Shown here piece after piece: positions 1-7,800 of a stretch of DNA of 44,963 nt. The stretch is from an uncultured Clostridia bacterium. Lineage in GTDB: Bacteria > Bacillota > Clostridia > Oscillospirales > Oscillospiraceae. The stretch lies in NCBI GenBank assembly GCA_946539175.1, contig CAMNHH010000002.1, positions 1-44,963 of the forward strand. The letters run 5' to 3'. A program made the translations under genes and the position numbers. The notes under the pieces were generated by a model that was not told the DNA's origin, made no database searches, and saw only the letters and a list, made by a program, of their open reading frames with translations. The first letter of the stretch is position 1, and every line of letters starts with the position of its first letter.

Positions 1-7
1 TGCAGCG

Positions 8-29
8 GGCGGGTGATGGCCGCCGCTAC
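8..29 (-). repeat. palindromic element at the 3' end of hflX
   Basis: On the minus strand the bases GTAGCGGC begin inside the last codon of hflX and provide its TAG stop. They run into a short hairpin with arms GGCGG and CCGCC around a CCAT-containing loop. The same GTAGCGGC start followed by a GC hairpin with CCAT is found at the ends of three other minus-strand genes in this window (17741, 25716, 27934). Confidence 0.5.
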
Positions 30-1279
30 GGGCGGATCTCGTATTGGGCGAGGCGGCCGCAGAGCGCCGGGTCGCACTCGGCTTCGATTTCGATTCCGGC
101 GGCGGTGTAGTCCACCCGGAAGACCCTGGCCTTGTCATGCAGGGTCTCCACCATGCCGCCCATGCTGTAGGGCAGCAGGAAGACCGCCCGGCGCAGCTGT
201 CTGCAGAGCTCCCGCTCCATGACGGCAAACAGCTGTTCCAGTCCCTGTCCGGTTTTGGCGGAGACGGCCACGTTGTCAGGCCCTACGGGCAGGGCCTCCG
301 GCTCCACCAGGTCCGCCTTGTTGTAGCAGCGGATCACCGGGGTCTCCGGATCCGCCAGCTGGCCGATGAGCCGGTCCACCACCTGAATGTGGGCCTCCCG
401 TTCCGGGTCCGCCGCGTCGATGACGTGGATCAGCAGATCCGCGTAGGCCAGCTCCTCCAGGGTGGCCCGGAAGGCGTCCACCAGATGGTGGGGCAGCTTG
501 GCGATGAAGCCCACGGTATCCGACAGCAGCAGCGTCAGCCGGTCGGAGACCGTCAGCTGGCGGGTGGTGGTGTCCAGGGTGTCGAAAAGCCGGTCGTTGG
601 CGGGGATCTCCGCCCCGGTAAGACGGTTCAGCAGGGTGGATTTGCCGGTGTTGGTGTAGCCCACCAGGGCCGCCACCGGGATCTCGTTCTTCTGACGGCG
701 GCGGCGCTCCACCGCCCGCAGCTTCCGCACCTGCTCCAGCTCCTCCTCCAGCCGGTCGATCCGGGCCCGGATGTGGCGCCGGTCCGTCTCCAGCTTGGTC
801 TCGCCGGGGCCCCGGGTGCCGATGCCGCCGCCCAGCCGGGACATGGACTTGCCCATGCCGGAGAGCTTGGGCAGCAGATACCTGTACTGGGCCAGCTCCA
901 CCTGCAGACGCCCCTCGGCCGTGCGGGCCCGCTGGGCGAAGATATCCAGGATCAGGGCGGAGCGGTCCAGCACCGTGGCTTCGGTGATCTCCTCCAGGGC
1001 CCGGATCTGGCTGGGAGAGAGATCGTTGTCAAAGACCACCATATCCGCCCCGTGGGTCCGGCAGAGCTCCTTCAGCTCCTGGGCCTTGCCCTCCCCCAGA
1101 AAGCTGTGGGGGTCCGGGGCGCGGCGGGTCTGCAGCAGCTTGGCGACGCAGACGCCCCCGGCAGTCTCCAGCAGGGCCTCCAGCTCGTCCAGGCTCTGCT
1201 CGGTGGCCTGGTCCTCTTTTTTGAAGCAGTCGGCGGCAAGACCCGCCAGGACCGCGCGTTCGATTTTATGTTCCTCCAT
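26..1279 (-). CDS. hflX: GTPase HflX
   Basis: HflX is a ribosome-associated GTPase that splits stalled or stressed 70S ribosomes in the cytoplasm. The 417-residue product has the HflX N-terminal domain (about 1-195), including the RGPGETKLE motif at 156-164 and a charged helix rich in Arg and Glu. A G domain follows, with G1 GYTNTGKST at 207-215, G3 DTVGF and G4 NKAD. A longer open frame reaches 1480, but I chose the ATG at 1279 because AAGAAGGAGGAA lies just upstream and the family N-terminus fits there. The extension would be translated repeat DNA. The gene stands alone between rpmE and the window edge. Its TAG stop falls in a palindromic element. Confidence 0.95.
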   Translation of the reverse strand: MEEHKIERAVLAGLAADCFKKEDQATEQSLDELEALLETAGGVCVAKLLQTRRAPDPHSFLGEGKAQELKELCRTHGADMVVFDNDLSPSQIRALEEITEATVLDRSALILDIFAQRARTAEGRLQVELAQYRYLLPKLSGMGKSMSRLGGGIGTRGPGETKLETDRRHIRARIDRLEEELEQVRKLRAVERRRRQKNEIPVAALVGYTNTGKSTLLNRLTGAEIPANDRLFDTLDTTTRQLTVSDRLTLLLSDTVGFIAKLPHHLVDAFRATLEELAYADLLIHVIDAADPEREAHIQVVDRLIGQLADPETPVIRCYNKADLVEPEALPVGPDNVAVSAKTGQGLEQLFAVMERELCRQLRRAVFLLPYSMGGMVETLHDKARVFRVDYTAAGIEIEAECDPALCGRLAQYEIRP

Positions 1280-1296
1280 GGGTTCCTCCTTCTTCG

Positions 1297-1461
1297 GGGG
1301 ATGCGCTGTGCGATACGCCGCCTCATCCGCCCCAGTGCCAGCGCGATCAGCGCCGAGAGCCCGGTGGGCTCTCGCGGGCAGTCGCGGACGGCTAAGCCGG
1401 GAGCGACAAGCCATGCCTTTTGGCGGCTTCGCACCGGGGCACCTTCCCCGCAAGGGGAAGG
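1297..1461. repeat. cluster of GC-rich palindromes between rpmE and hflX
   Basis: This noncoding stretch holds several perfect hairpins: CGAGAGCCC/GGGCTCTCG with a GGT loop (1354-1374), and CCTTCCCC/GGGGAAGG with a GCAA loop (1442-1461). The outer parts carry imperfectly inverted GTGCCCCGGTG and CACTGGGGCG. It looks like a small non-autonomous interspersed element, not a regulatory leader. It lies between the rpmE terminator and the hflX ribosome site, so it would be in the hflX leader if hflX is transcribed from upstream of it. Confidence 0.55.
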
Positions 1462-1462
1462 C

Positions 1463-1501
1463 AAAGAAAAAAGCCCGCACCGAATCCAGGTGCGGGCTTT
1501 G
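1463..1501 (-). terminator. rpmE terminator
   Basis: Just after the rpmE stop, AAAGCCCGCACC pairs with GGTGCGGGCTTT around a short loop (stem about 1470-1500), followed on the minus strand by a T-rich tract TTTTTTCTTTG. This is a classical intrinsic terminator for rpmE. Confidence 0.9.
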
Positions 1502-1506
1502 ATTTC

Positions 1507-1707
1507 TTATTTCAGGCCGTACTTCTTGTTGAAACGATCAACACGTCCACCGGTGTCAACCAGCTTCTGCTTGCCGGTGTAGAAAGGGTGGCACTTGGAG
1601 CAGATTTCAACCTTGATGTCTCTCTTGGTAGAGCCGGTCTCGATGATCTCGCCGCATGCGCATCTGATGGTCGTCTGTTCGTACTTGGGATGGATACCTT
1701 CCTTCAT
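1507..1707 (-). CDS. rpmE: 50S ribosomal protein L31 (zinc type)
   Basis: L31 bridges the two ribosomal subunits. The 66-residue product has the full-length L31 pattern beginning MKEGIHPKY. It keeps all four zinc cysteines, C16, C18, C36 and C39 (RCACGE and CSKCH), so this is the C+ form rather than the zinc-free paralogue made under zinc starvation. The ATG is preceded by AAAGAGGTG. The gene is monocistronic, with its own promoter and terminator. Nothing in the upstream region looks like a Zur operator, which fits the C+ form being the constitutive one. Confidence 0.98.
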   Translation of the reverse strand: MKEGIHPKYEQTTIRCACGEIIETGSTKRDIKVEICSKCHPFYTGKQKLVDTGGRVDRFNKKYGLK

Positions 1708-1772
1708 TTCAGTTCACCTCTTTCTGTTATGGTAAAGGGCATTTCGCCCCGTGATTTTTAATCAGCCCGCAT

Positions 1773-1801
1773 ATAATAGCACAGTCAATCGGAAAAAGCA
1801 A
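1773..1801 (-). promoter_or_regulatory. rpmE promoter
   Basis: On the minus strand TTGCTT (1796-1801) and TATTAT (1773-1778) are separated by exactly 17 bases, about 65 bases upstream of the rpmE start. It is a good SigA-type match. Confidence 0.75.
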
Positions 1802-1843
1802 GTGTTTTTTTGAAAAATTTCAAACATTTTTTGGAAAAACACT
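1801..1843 (-). terminator. AT-rich hairpin at the tmcAL end
   Basis: AGTGTTTTT and AAAAACACT form 9-base arms around an AT-rich interior, overlapping the tmcAL TAG stop. It may end tmcAL transcription, but the stem is weak and the rpmE -35 box starts in it, so this is tentative. Confidence 0.35.
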
Positions 1844-3134
1844 ATATGTTGGGGCACCGGCCCGGCCAAACCCACACCCGAAGGCGTTCCTCCTCCCCGG
1901 CCGGGCGGGGGCCCGCGGCGGAAAAGAGGCTGTAGAGATCCGAGGCCCGGGTCTCCAGGGCATAGTATCCGGCGTCGGCGGGCCGCTCCCCGGCGTTCAC
2001 CAGGGGGAAGCGGGCCTTCATCTCCCGCAGCAGGGCCCGGCCCCGGCGGTTGAAGCCCAGGATGCGGGCATAGGGGGCCGGACGGGCCAGATCCTCCGCC
2101 CGCAGGCCCAGGACCGCGCAGAGCAGCATTCTCTGAATCCGGGTACGGGTGTAGCGCTTGGATATGGTGCTTTGGAGAATCTCCTCCGTGGAGCCGCGGC
2201 TGCGGCAGTTCTTCATCAGCTTGGACCAGAGGCCCTCGGCGCCGAAGGGAAGCTGCCGGAAGGCCTCCTCCGGCAGGGTTCGGAGGATGGCCAGGACCGC
2301 CCGTTCCCCCGTCCGCCAGCTATGGACGGGGGCGTTTTCGTACAGAGCGTGAAGGCAGGATGGGACGGCGGCGTGCCAGGACGGCGTTTCTTGAAGGGAA
2401 CGTGGGGACAAGCATTGCTTGTCCCCCTGCCGGGCCTCCAGGCCGTGCTTTGCCTCCGGCAAATGGCATTCGTTCCGAATGCCGGACGGGCAACGCAGGT
2501 CCCTGCCGGCGGAGATCAGGGCTGCTCGCAGGGCGGTGGCGGAGGGGGCCTCGGGGTCCAGGGCTTCGGAATGGTAGTCCCCGGGGCGGTGGATGGGCAT
2601 GGGGCGCATGGGGCTGCTCTGGCGGAGCAGGGCCTTCAGGTATTCCACGGCCAGAATGTCGTTGGGGGAGGACAGGCCCTCCCCTGCCCCCAGGGCCGTC
2701 AGAGCCCGCTGCCGGGCGGCGGCGTAGGAACAGCCGCCCTCCAGCTCCCGGCGCAGCAGACCGTCGAAGGCCGGGTCCAGGTTGGCCTCGGCGCTGCGGC
2801 GGAGCAGCTCAAGCTTCTCCGTCTCCGTGCCGAAGCAGAGCCAGTCGCAGCCGAGGGCGGTGAGGACCCGGACGCCTCCCGCGGCAAAGCCCTCCGCGGA
2901 GGACAGGGCGGCGGTCAGAGGCAGCTCCAGCACCAGATCCGCCCCGCAGCGCAGGGCGGCCTCGGCCCGCAGGCGCTTGGGAAAGACGGCGGGCTCACCC
3001 CGCTGGACGTAGTTTCCGCTCATCAGGCAGACGATGGCGCAGTCCTCCCCCCCTTGCTCCCGGGCCAGCCGGAGCTGCCGCAGGTGGCCCCTGTGGAAGG
3101 GGTTATATTCGCATATGATTCCAGTCGTTCCCAT
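1842..3134 (-). CDS. tmcAL: tRNA(Met) cytidine acetate ligase TmcAL with an in-frame insert
   Basis: TmcAL (YlbM family) uses acetate and ATP to acetylate the wobble cytidine of elongator tRNA-Met. The 430-residue product begins MGTTGIICEYNPFHRGH, whose EYNPFHxGH is the family's nucleotidyltransferase HxGH signature. NYVQRGEPA, SSPNDILAVEYLKAL and SATALR are also conserved family segments. The ATG at 3134 has AAGAAGG upstream, so I reject the start at 3218. Residues about 210-250 do not look like the family. They are encoded by GC palindromes that also occur between genes in this window, so a repeat element seems to have inserted in frame and made the protein longer than usual. Its head-to-head neighbour is acetate kinase. 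Whether the insert harms activity cannot be judged from sequence alone. Confidence 0.9.
   Translation of the reverse strand: MGTTGIICEYNPFHRGHLRQLRLAREQGGEDCAIVCLMSGNYVQRGEPAVFPKRLRAEAALRCGADLVLELPLTAALSSAEGFAAGGVRVLTALGCDWLCFGTETEKLELLRRSAEANLDPAFDGLLRRELEGGCSYAAARQRALTALGAGEGLSSPNDILAVEYLKALLRQSSPMRPMPIHRPGDYHSEALDPEAPSATALRAALISAGRDLRCPSGIRNECHLPEAKHGLEARQGDKQCLSPRSLQETPSWHAAVPSCLHALYENAPVHSWRTGERAVLAILRTLPEEAFRQLPFGAEGLWSKLMKNCRSRGSTEEILQSTISKRYTRTRIQRMLLCAVLGLRAEDLARPAPYARILGFNRRGRALLREMKARFPLVNAGERPADAGYYALETRASDLYSLFSAAGPRPAGEEERLRVWVWPGRCPNI
2385..2506 (-). repeat. palindromic element inside the tmcAL coding sequence
   Basis: Perfect inverted repeats lie within the gene: GGGGACAAGCA/TGCTTGTCCCC around one base (2404-2426) and GGCATTCG/CGAATGCC around TTC (2465-2483). 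At 2484-2506 the minus strand reads GCAGGGACCTGCGTTGCC, continuing CGTCC. This matches 19 of 23 bases of the intergenic palindrome at 44005-44027. The reading frame stays open throughout. Confidence 0.65.
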
Positions 3135-3162
3135 GTTTTTTCCTTCTTGCCGCAAATTCTGC

Positions 3163-3191
3163 TTGCCTTTGGCTGAATTATAGTATAAAAT
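3163..3191 (+). promoter_or_regulatory. ackA promoter candidate in the tmcAL-ackA divergent region
   Basis: On the plus strand TTGCCT (3163-3168) and TAAAAT (3186-3191) are 17 bases apart, about 69 bases upstream of ackA. The same AT-rich patch carries TATAAT on the minus strand (3177-3182), which may be the -10 box for tmcAL, though I see no good -35 box for it. Confidence 0.45.
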
Positions 3192-3259
3192 AGAAACGTT
3201 GAGATCATTGTACCACACAATGCCAAAAATTCATAGAACAAATTTAGGAGAGGAAAACA

Positions 3260-4447
3260 ATGAAAATTCTGGTCATCAACGCAGGCAGCTCTTCCCTGAA
3301 GTATCAGCTCATGGACCCGGATACCGGCGACGTCTTCGCCAAGGGTCTGTGCGAGCGCATCGGCATTGACGGTCGTCTGAACCACAAGGCGCCCGCCAAG
3401 GACATCAAGGTGGTCCGGGAGATCCCCATGCCCACCCATGCCGAAGCCATCACCGCCGTTCTGGACATCCTGGTGGACCCCGTCAACGGCGTGGTCGCCT
3501 CTGTGGATGAGATCGACGCCGTGGGTCACCGGGTGGTGCACGGCGGCATGAAGTTCGCCTCCTCCTGCCTCATCGACGAGGCCTGCCTGGAAGCCGTCCG
3601 GGAATGCATCCCCCTGGGCCCCCTCCACAACCCCGCCAACCTGCTGGGCATCGAGGCCTGCCAGAAGATCCTGCCCAACAAGCCCCAGGTCGCCGTCTTC
3701 GACACTGCCTACCACATGACCATGCCCCCCAAGGCCTACCGCTACGCCATTCCCGACGAGTACTATGAGAAGGACAGCCTGCGCCGCTACGGCTTCCACG
3801 GCACCTCCCACCGCTACATCGCCAAGCGGGTGGAGGCCCTCATGGGCAAGGGCCTGAAGGTCATCAACTGCCACCTGGGCAACGGCTCCTCCCTGGCCGC
3901 CATTCTGGACGGCAAGTGCCAGGACACCTCCATGGGTCTGAGCCCCCTCTGCGGCGTGCCTATGGGCACCCGCGCCGGCGACCTCGACAACACCGTGCTG
4001 CAGTACATCTGCAAGAACTATGGCAAGACCGTGGACGAGGTCATGACCATCCTCAACAAGAAGTCCGGCGTGCTGGCTCTGTCCGGCGGCGTCAGCTCCG
4101 ACTTCCGTGATCTGGAGGCCGGCGCTGCCGAGGGCAACGAAAAGTGTAAGCTGGCGCTGGAGAAGTTCGCCTACGAGGTCAAGAAGTACATCGGCGCCTA
4201 TGCCGCGGCGCTGGGCGGCGTGGACGTTCTGGTCTTCACCGCGGGCGTGGGCGAGAATGGCGTTCTGATGCGCTCCATGATCTGCGAGGGTCTGGAATTC
4301 CTGGGCGTCAAGCTGGACGCCGAGAAGAACAAGCTCCGGGGCGACGAGCGGATCATCTCCGCCGACGATTCCAAGGTCAAGGTCTGGGTCATCCCCACCA
4401 ACGAAGAGCTGATGATCGCCCAGGACACCGCCGAGCTGGCCAAGTAA
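3260..4447 (+). CDS. ackA: acetate kinase
   Basis: Acetate kinase interconverts acetyl phosphate plus ADP with acetate plus ATP, the ATP-yielding last step of acetate fermentation. The 395-residue product is family length and begins MKILVINAGSSSLKYQL, the N-terminal ASKHA phosphate-binding signature. It retains RRYGFHGTSHRY, HLGNGSS, the TRAGDLD segment with its catalytic Arg, and FTAGVGENG. The ATG is preceded by AGGAGAGG. The gene is monocistronic, with its own terminator and no adjacent pta. It is divergent from tmcAL, whose product uses acetate. Confidence 0.98.
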   Translation: MKILVINAGSSSLKYQLMDPDTGDVFAKGLCERIGIDGRLNHKAPAKDIKVVREIPMPTHAEAITAVLDILVDPVNGVVASVDEIDAVGHRVVHGGMKFASSCLIDEACLEAVRECIPLGPLHNPANLLGIEACQKILPNKPQVAVFDTAYHMTMPPKAYRYAIPDEYYEKDSLRRYGFHGTSHRYIAKRVEALMGKGLKVINCHLGNGSSLAAILDGKCQDTSMGLSPLCGVPMGTRAGDLDNTVLQYICKNYGKTVDEVMTILNKKSGVLALSGGVSSDFRDLEAGAAEGNEKCKLALEKFAYEVKKYIGAYAAALGGVDVLVFTAGVGENGVLMRSMICEGLEFLGVKLDAEKNKLRGDERIISADDSKVKVWVIPTNEELMIAQDTAELAK

Positions 4448-4460
4448 GCGGCCGAGCCGC

Positions 4461-4495
4461 AAAGGAACCTCCCGTTTCGGGAGGTTCCTTTCGTT
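4461..4495 (+). terminator. ackA terminator, possibly bidirectional
   Basis: AAAGGAACCTCCCG pairs with CGGGAGGTTCCTTT, and a short T-rich tail TTTCGTTT follows on the plus strand. The minus-strand side also ends in T residues, so it may serve the convergent DUF4129 unit too. Confidence 0.85.
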
Positions 4496-4505
4496 TGCGT
4501 CCGGA

Positions 4506-5702
4506 TTATTTCCGCTCCAGGCTTTTCACCGCCTCCCTGAAGGCGGCGTACTGCTCCTTTGTGGGGGACGCGGGACTGTAGCGAGTACGGCGGTAGATCT
4601 CGTGGACGGTCTCGGCGGCGGGTCCGCGGAGGCCGGCGGCGGCCTCCAGCTCCGTTGGGGTCAGGGCCTCCAGGGCCCGGGCGGGCTCGGTTCTGCGGAG
4701 GATCAGCTTTTCGTAGCGGCGGCGGATCTTCTTTTCGTAGCCGGAGAGCCGCTCCCTCTCCCGCTTGCCCGCAGCTTCCTCCTCCAGGTACTCAATGGTC
4801 AGACCGTCCTCCTGCCGCCCGGGCAGCTTCTTTTGGTCCCGCCTCAGCAGCTCCAGCAAAGCCTTCACGAGATAAAAGAGCAGGATCCCCAGGCCCAGGG
4901 CGCCCAGCAGCAGAAGAAGGCCGATGAAGCCGTCCCGCAGCCATTCCAGATTCAGCGGCTCCGCGTGTCCGGTGCCGGCGTATTCCTTTTCGGGCAGGGT
5001 CTCATTGTGGGGCTCGGTGGATTCCGCCTGGTACTCCGGAATGGGCCGCACAGTCCCGGGCTCCGGCTGCCGCTGCAGCAGGAAGGGCACGGCGGCCAGA
5101 ATCAGCGTCCCCAGCAGGGCGAAGGCCAGCAGGACCCGGCGGTTTTGCCGCACCAGGTTCTCCACGGAGACCTGGGTATTTCTGGACATGCGGATGTCCC
5201 GCAGCAGGCGGCTCAGATTCGTATGCACCAGGAAGGTGAGGGTCAGAAGGGCTGTCAGCGCCACCCCGAGGCCCGCCAGCATGGGAATGCCCAGGGCCTT
5301 GCCCAGGGCAAAGGCCGGCACGCCCAGCACCAGGGTAAAGAAGCGAGGCACCGTCAGAATCAGCTTGTCCTGGGGCCGGGGCAGCAGCAGACCGCTGAGC
5401 AGCATGGGGACGCAGCAGCAGAGATAGTAGACCCAGTGGTGATCCCGGCGGGTCATCAGCAGGCTCAGGCCGAACACGGCAAGGCTCAGCAGCGTCCGCA
5501 GGGGCTTGCCTCGGATCCTTTCGCAGATCACCCGGATCAGCTGCACCGGGATCAGGGTTCCCAGGGCCCAGCAAAGGCGGCGGATGGGATCGTCCTCGGT
5601 GAAGAGCAGGGCGATGGGCAGGGCCAGGCACAGGGTCAGAAGGCCCAGGTGGACGCACTCCATCCAGTGGATGCTTCGCTCCAGCTTTCGCAGGTTCTTC
5701 AC
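4506..5702 (-). CDS. multi-pass membrane protein with DUF4129-like C-terminus
   Basis: The 398-residue product has about six hydrophobic segments in residues 15-165 and another near 190-210. A presumably extracytoplasmic linker rich in Pro, Glu and Thr follows, then a last membrane segment near 255-280. The soluble C-terminal part is rich in Arg and Glu and holds ALTPTELEAAAG and RTRYSP, the pattern of DUF4129 domains. Such proteins are usually the third partner of MoxR-DUF58 units, often fused to a transglutaminase core, which is absent here. The GTG start overlaps the DUF58 stop by four bases, and the ribosome site GGGGAGGTGA lies inside that gene, so the two are probably translationally coupled. 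The molecular function is unknown. Confidence 0.8.
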   Translation of the reverse strand: MKNLRKLERSIHWMECVHLGLLTLCLALPIALLFTEDDPIRRLCWALGTLIPVQLIRVICERIRGKPLRTLLSLAVFGLSLLMTRRDHHWVYYLCCCVPMLLSGLLLPRPQDKLILTVPRFFTLVLGVPAFALGKALGIPMLAGLGVALTALLTLTFLVHTNLSRLLRDIRMSRNTQVSVENLVRQNRRVLLAFALLGTLILAAVPFLLQRQPEPGTVRPIPEYQAESTEPHNETLPEKEYAGTGHAEPLNLEWLRDGFIGLLLLLGALGLGILLFYLVKALLELLRRDQKKLPGRQEDGLTIEYLEEEAAGKRERERLSGYEKKIRRRYEKLILRRTEPARALEALTPTELEAAAGLRGPAAETVHEIYRRTRYSPASPTKEQYAAFREAVKSLERK

Positions 5703-6802
5703 AGCGTCACCTCCCCTTCCGAGGCGTTCCAGTTCAGCAGCGTGACGCCGCCCTCGGTCCGCGGGCCGCCCCGTCCGTTGACGGAGAGGAAATAGCCGCC
5801 CCGAACGCCGGGGGTCCGCTGAAAGGCCCCGAAGGCCGCGCCCGTCGGATCGGCTGAGAGCCCAAGGGGCAGAGCGCCCCGCAGGGCATCCCGGCCCACC
5901 CCCGCCAAAAATTCCCCGTAGGGCTGCGTTGCGGGGGCCGACAGATTGATCCGGGCCAGGGCCTCGTCCACCGCAATCTGGTGGCTCGGGTCCCCGCCGG
6001 CTCCCACCCGTATGGGCAAACCGCTGCTGCAGCTGCGGCCGTTGGCCAGCAGGGCCACGCTGACCCCGCGGCGAAGAAAAAGCTGACTCAGGGAGGAGGC
6101 CAGGCGGATCAGCTCCTCCCGGTCCGCCTCCGAGCCGCTGCCCAGGTCCAGCAGAAAGAGCAGCGCCTCGTCGGTGCTGTGATCATACTGATTGACCTTC
6201 AGCTCCCCGGTTCTGGCGCTGGCCTTCCAGTTGATGAGCCGGGGGCTGTCGTAGATCTCATAGGGACGGATGGCCTTCAGGGCAAAGGGGTCCTCCTGGG
6301 CCACCCGGCGGGTGCTGACGGAGCCCAGCAGCAGCCGGACGGGCAGCGCCAGCCTCTGCGCCGGGATCTTGGCGGGGTAGACGGTGAGACCGGAGCCCGC
6401 GGCCATGGGCTGCTCCAGCTGCAGGGTGTGGAACAGGTCCGAGGCGTAAACCGTCAGCTCCGAGATGGAGTAGACGCCCCGGGTCAGGCCCTCCAGACGG
6501 GCCCGGTTGACGACGGCCCGTCTGCCGGGCAGGGCCAGCTTCCGCTTCAGGGTCATGCTCCCGTCGCCGTCAGCCCCGGTGATGAAGTTCCGCTTTACCA
6601 CGTAGCGATAGCCGAAGCTGGGCAGGGGCAGCCATTTGCGGTTCTCGCTGCGCTCCAGCAGGACCGCGGACGCTCCCTCCGTGACCGCATTCTCGGTAAA
6701 CCGAAAGTCCAGCCGGAGCTTCCGATCCCAACGGGCCTCATAAATCGAACGCTGAATGAAATACAGCAGGGCGGAGCCCAGCAGGATCCAAAGGATCAGC
6801 AC
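5699..6802 (-). CDS. DUF58 domain protein
   Basis: The 367-residue product has one N-terminal membrane helix (about 2-18) and a mixed alpha/beta body. The DUF58 signature IRPYEIYDSPRLINWKASAR lies at 178-197 and is followed by a vWA-like fold region (FLLDLGSGSEAD). DUF58 proteins act with MoxR ATPases, perhaps as substrates or adaptors in assembling surface or enzyme complexes, but the biochemical role is not established. The GTG start has a perfect AAAGGAGGT upstream. It sits between moxR (31-base gap) and the DUF4129 gene (four-base overlap), so the three are co-transcribed. Confidence 0.88.
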   Translation of the reverse strand: MLILWILLGSALLYFIQRSIYEARWDRKLRLDFRFTENAVTEGASAVLLERSENRKWLPLPSFGYRYVVKRNFITGADGDGSMTLKRKLALPGRRAVVNRARLEGLTRGVYSISELTVYASDLFHTLQLEQPMAAGSGLTVYPAKIPAQRLALPVRLLLGSVSTRRVAQEDPFALKAIRPYEIYDSPRLINWKASARTGELKVNQYDHSTDEALLFLLDLGSGSEADREELIRLASSLSQLFLRRGVSVALLANGRSCSSGLPIRVGAGGDPSHQIAVDEALARINLSAPATQPYGEFLAGVGRDALRGALPLGLSADPTGAAFGAFQRTPGVRGGYFLSVNGRGGPRTEGGVTLLNWNASEGEVTL

Positions 6803-6833
6803 CGGAGTACCTCCTTTCGCGTCTTGCGGCGGC

Positions 6834-7787
6834 TCAGCGCTCGAAGCGTTCTGTGGGAACGGGCAGCCGCTCCAGGATCTCCCGGAGCAGATTCTGTCCG
6901 CTGCGGCGGTCCAGGCTGCCCTGCTCCAGGGTGATCCGGTGGGAGAGCACCGGCAGCGCCAGCTTCTTCACGTCCTCCGGGGTCACGTAGCTCCGGCCCC
7001 GGAGCAGGGCGGAGGCCCGGACCGCGTTCAGCAGGGCCAGGGAGCCTCTGGGGCTGACGCCGGTGACGGAGTCCTGCCGGGTTCTGGTGGCCTGGATCAG
7101 GTCCGTCAGATAGCCCAGCACAGCCGGGTGGACGTAGACGCTTTTCCGCAGCTCCTGCAGCTCCAGCAGCTCCTTCCCGGAGCAGACGGGCTGCAGCTCC
7201 TCCAGGGGATCCTGCCGCATGAAGCGCTCCAGAATGGCGAGCTCCTCCGCCCGGCTGGGCAAACCCATGGACAGCATCATGAAGAAGCGGTCCAGCTGGG
7301 CCTCCGGCAGCGGGAAGGTGCCCACGGTCTCAATGGGGTTCTGGGTGGCCACCACCAGGAAGGGGACGGGCAGCGGCCGGGTGACCCCGTCCATGGTCAC
7401 CTGCCGCTCCTCCATGCACTCCAGCAGGGCGGACTGGGTCCTGGGGGTCGCCCGGTTGATCTCGTCCGCCAGCAGCACGTTGGTGAAGACGGGGCCGGGC
7501 CGGAAGACGAACTCCCCCTGCTTTTGATTGTAGTAATTGAGGCCTGTCACGTCGGAGGGCAGCAGGTCCGGGGTGAACTGGACGCGGCGGAATTCCCCGT
7601 CCAGGGACCGTGCCAGGGATTTGGCCAGCTTGGTCTTGCCGGTGCCCGGCAGATCCTCCAACAGGACGTGGCCGCCGCAGCACAGGGCCGTCAGCAGCAG
7701 CTCCACGGTGTCCTCCCGGCCCACGATGACCTTGCCGATATTCTGCTTCAGCCCCTCCAGCAGGGCGGCGGCTTGCTTCAGTTCCAT
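6834..7787 (-). CDS. MoxR-family AAA+ ATPase
   Basis: MoxR ATPases are chaperone-like AAA+ proteins that mature or activate partner proteins, often with DUF58 and vWA proteins. The 317-residue product is family length. It has Walker A LPGTGKTKLA near 46-55, Walker B LLADEINRA, sensor 1 VVATQNPIE, and the C-terminal lid starting near TGVSPRGSLALLNA. The ATG at 7787 is preceded by GGGAGGAAA. The gene starts 13 bases after msrC and is followed by DUF58 and DUF4129 genes, the usual MoxR unit. Confidence 0.93.
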   Translation of the reverse strand: MELKQAAALLEGLKQNIGKVIVGREDTVELLLTALCCGGHVLLEDLPGTGKTKLAKSLARSLDGEFRRVQFTPDLLPSDVTGLNYYNQKQGEFVFRPGPVFTNVLLADEINRATPRTQSALLECMEERQVTMDGVTRPLPVPFLVVATQNPIETVGTFPLPEAQLDRFFMMLSMGLPSRAEELAILERFMRQDPLEELQPVCSGKELLELQELRKSVYVHPAVLGYLTDLIQATRTRQDSVTGVSPRGSLALLNAVRASALLRGRSYVTPEDVKKLALPVLSHRITLEQGSLDRRSGQNLLREILERLPVPTERFER

Positions 7788-7800
7788 GGCGTTTCCTCCC

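Noticed and set aside
1280-1480. N-terminal extension of HflX
   Set aside because: The added 67 residues are translated palindromic DNA and lie upstream of a strong ribosome site at the homology-supported start.
3023-4462. Minus-strand frame antisense to ackA
   Set aside because: Val/Gly/Asp/His-rich shadow of ackA; the overlapping real gene has all family motifs.
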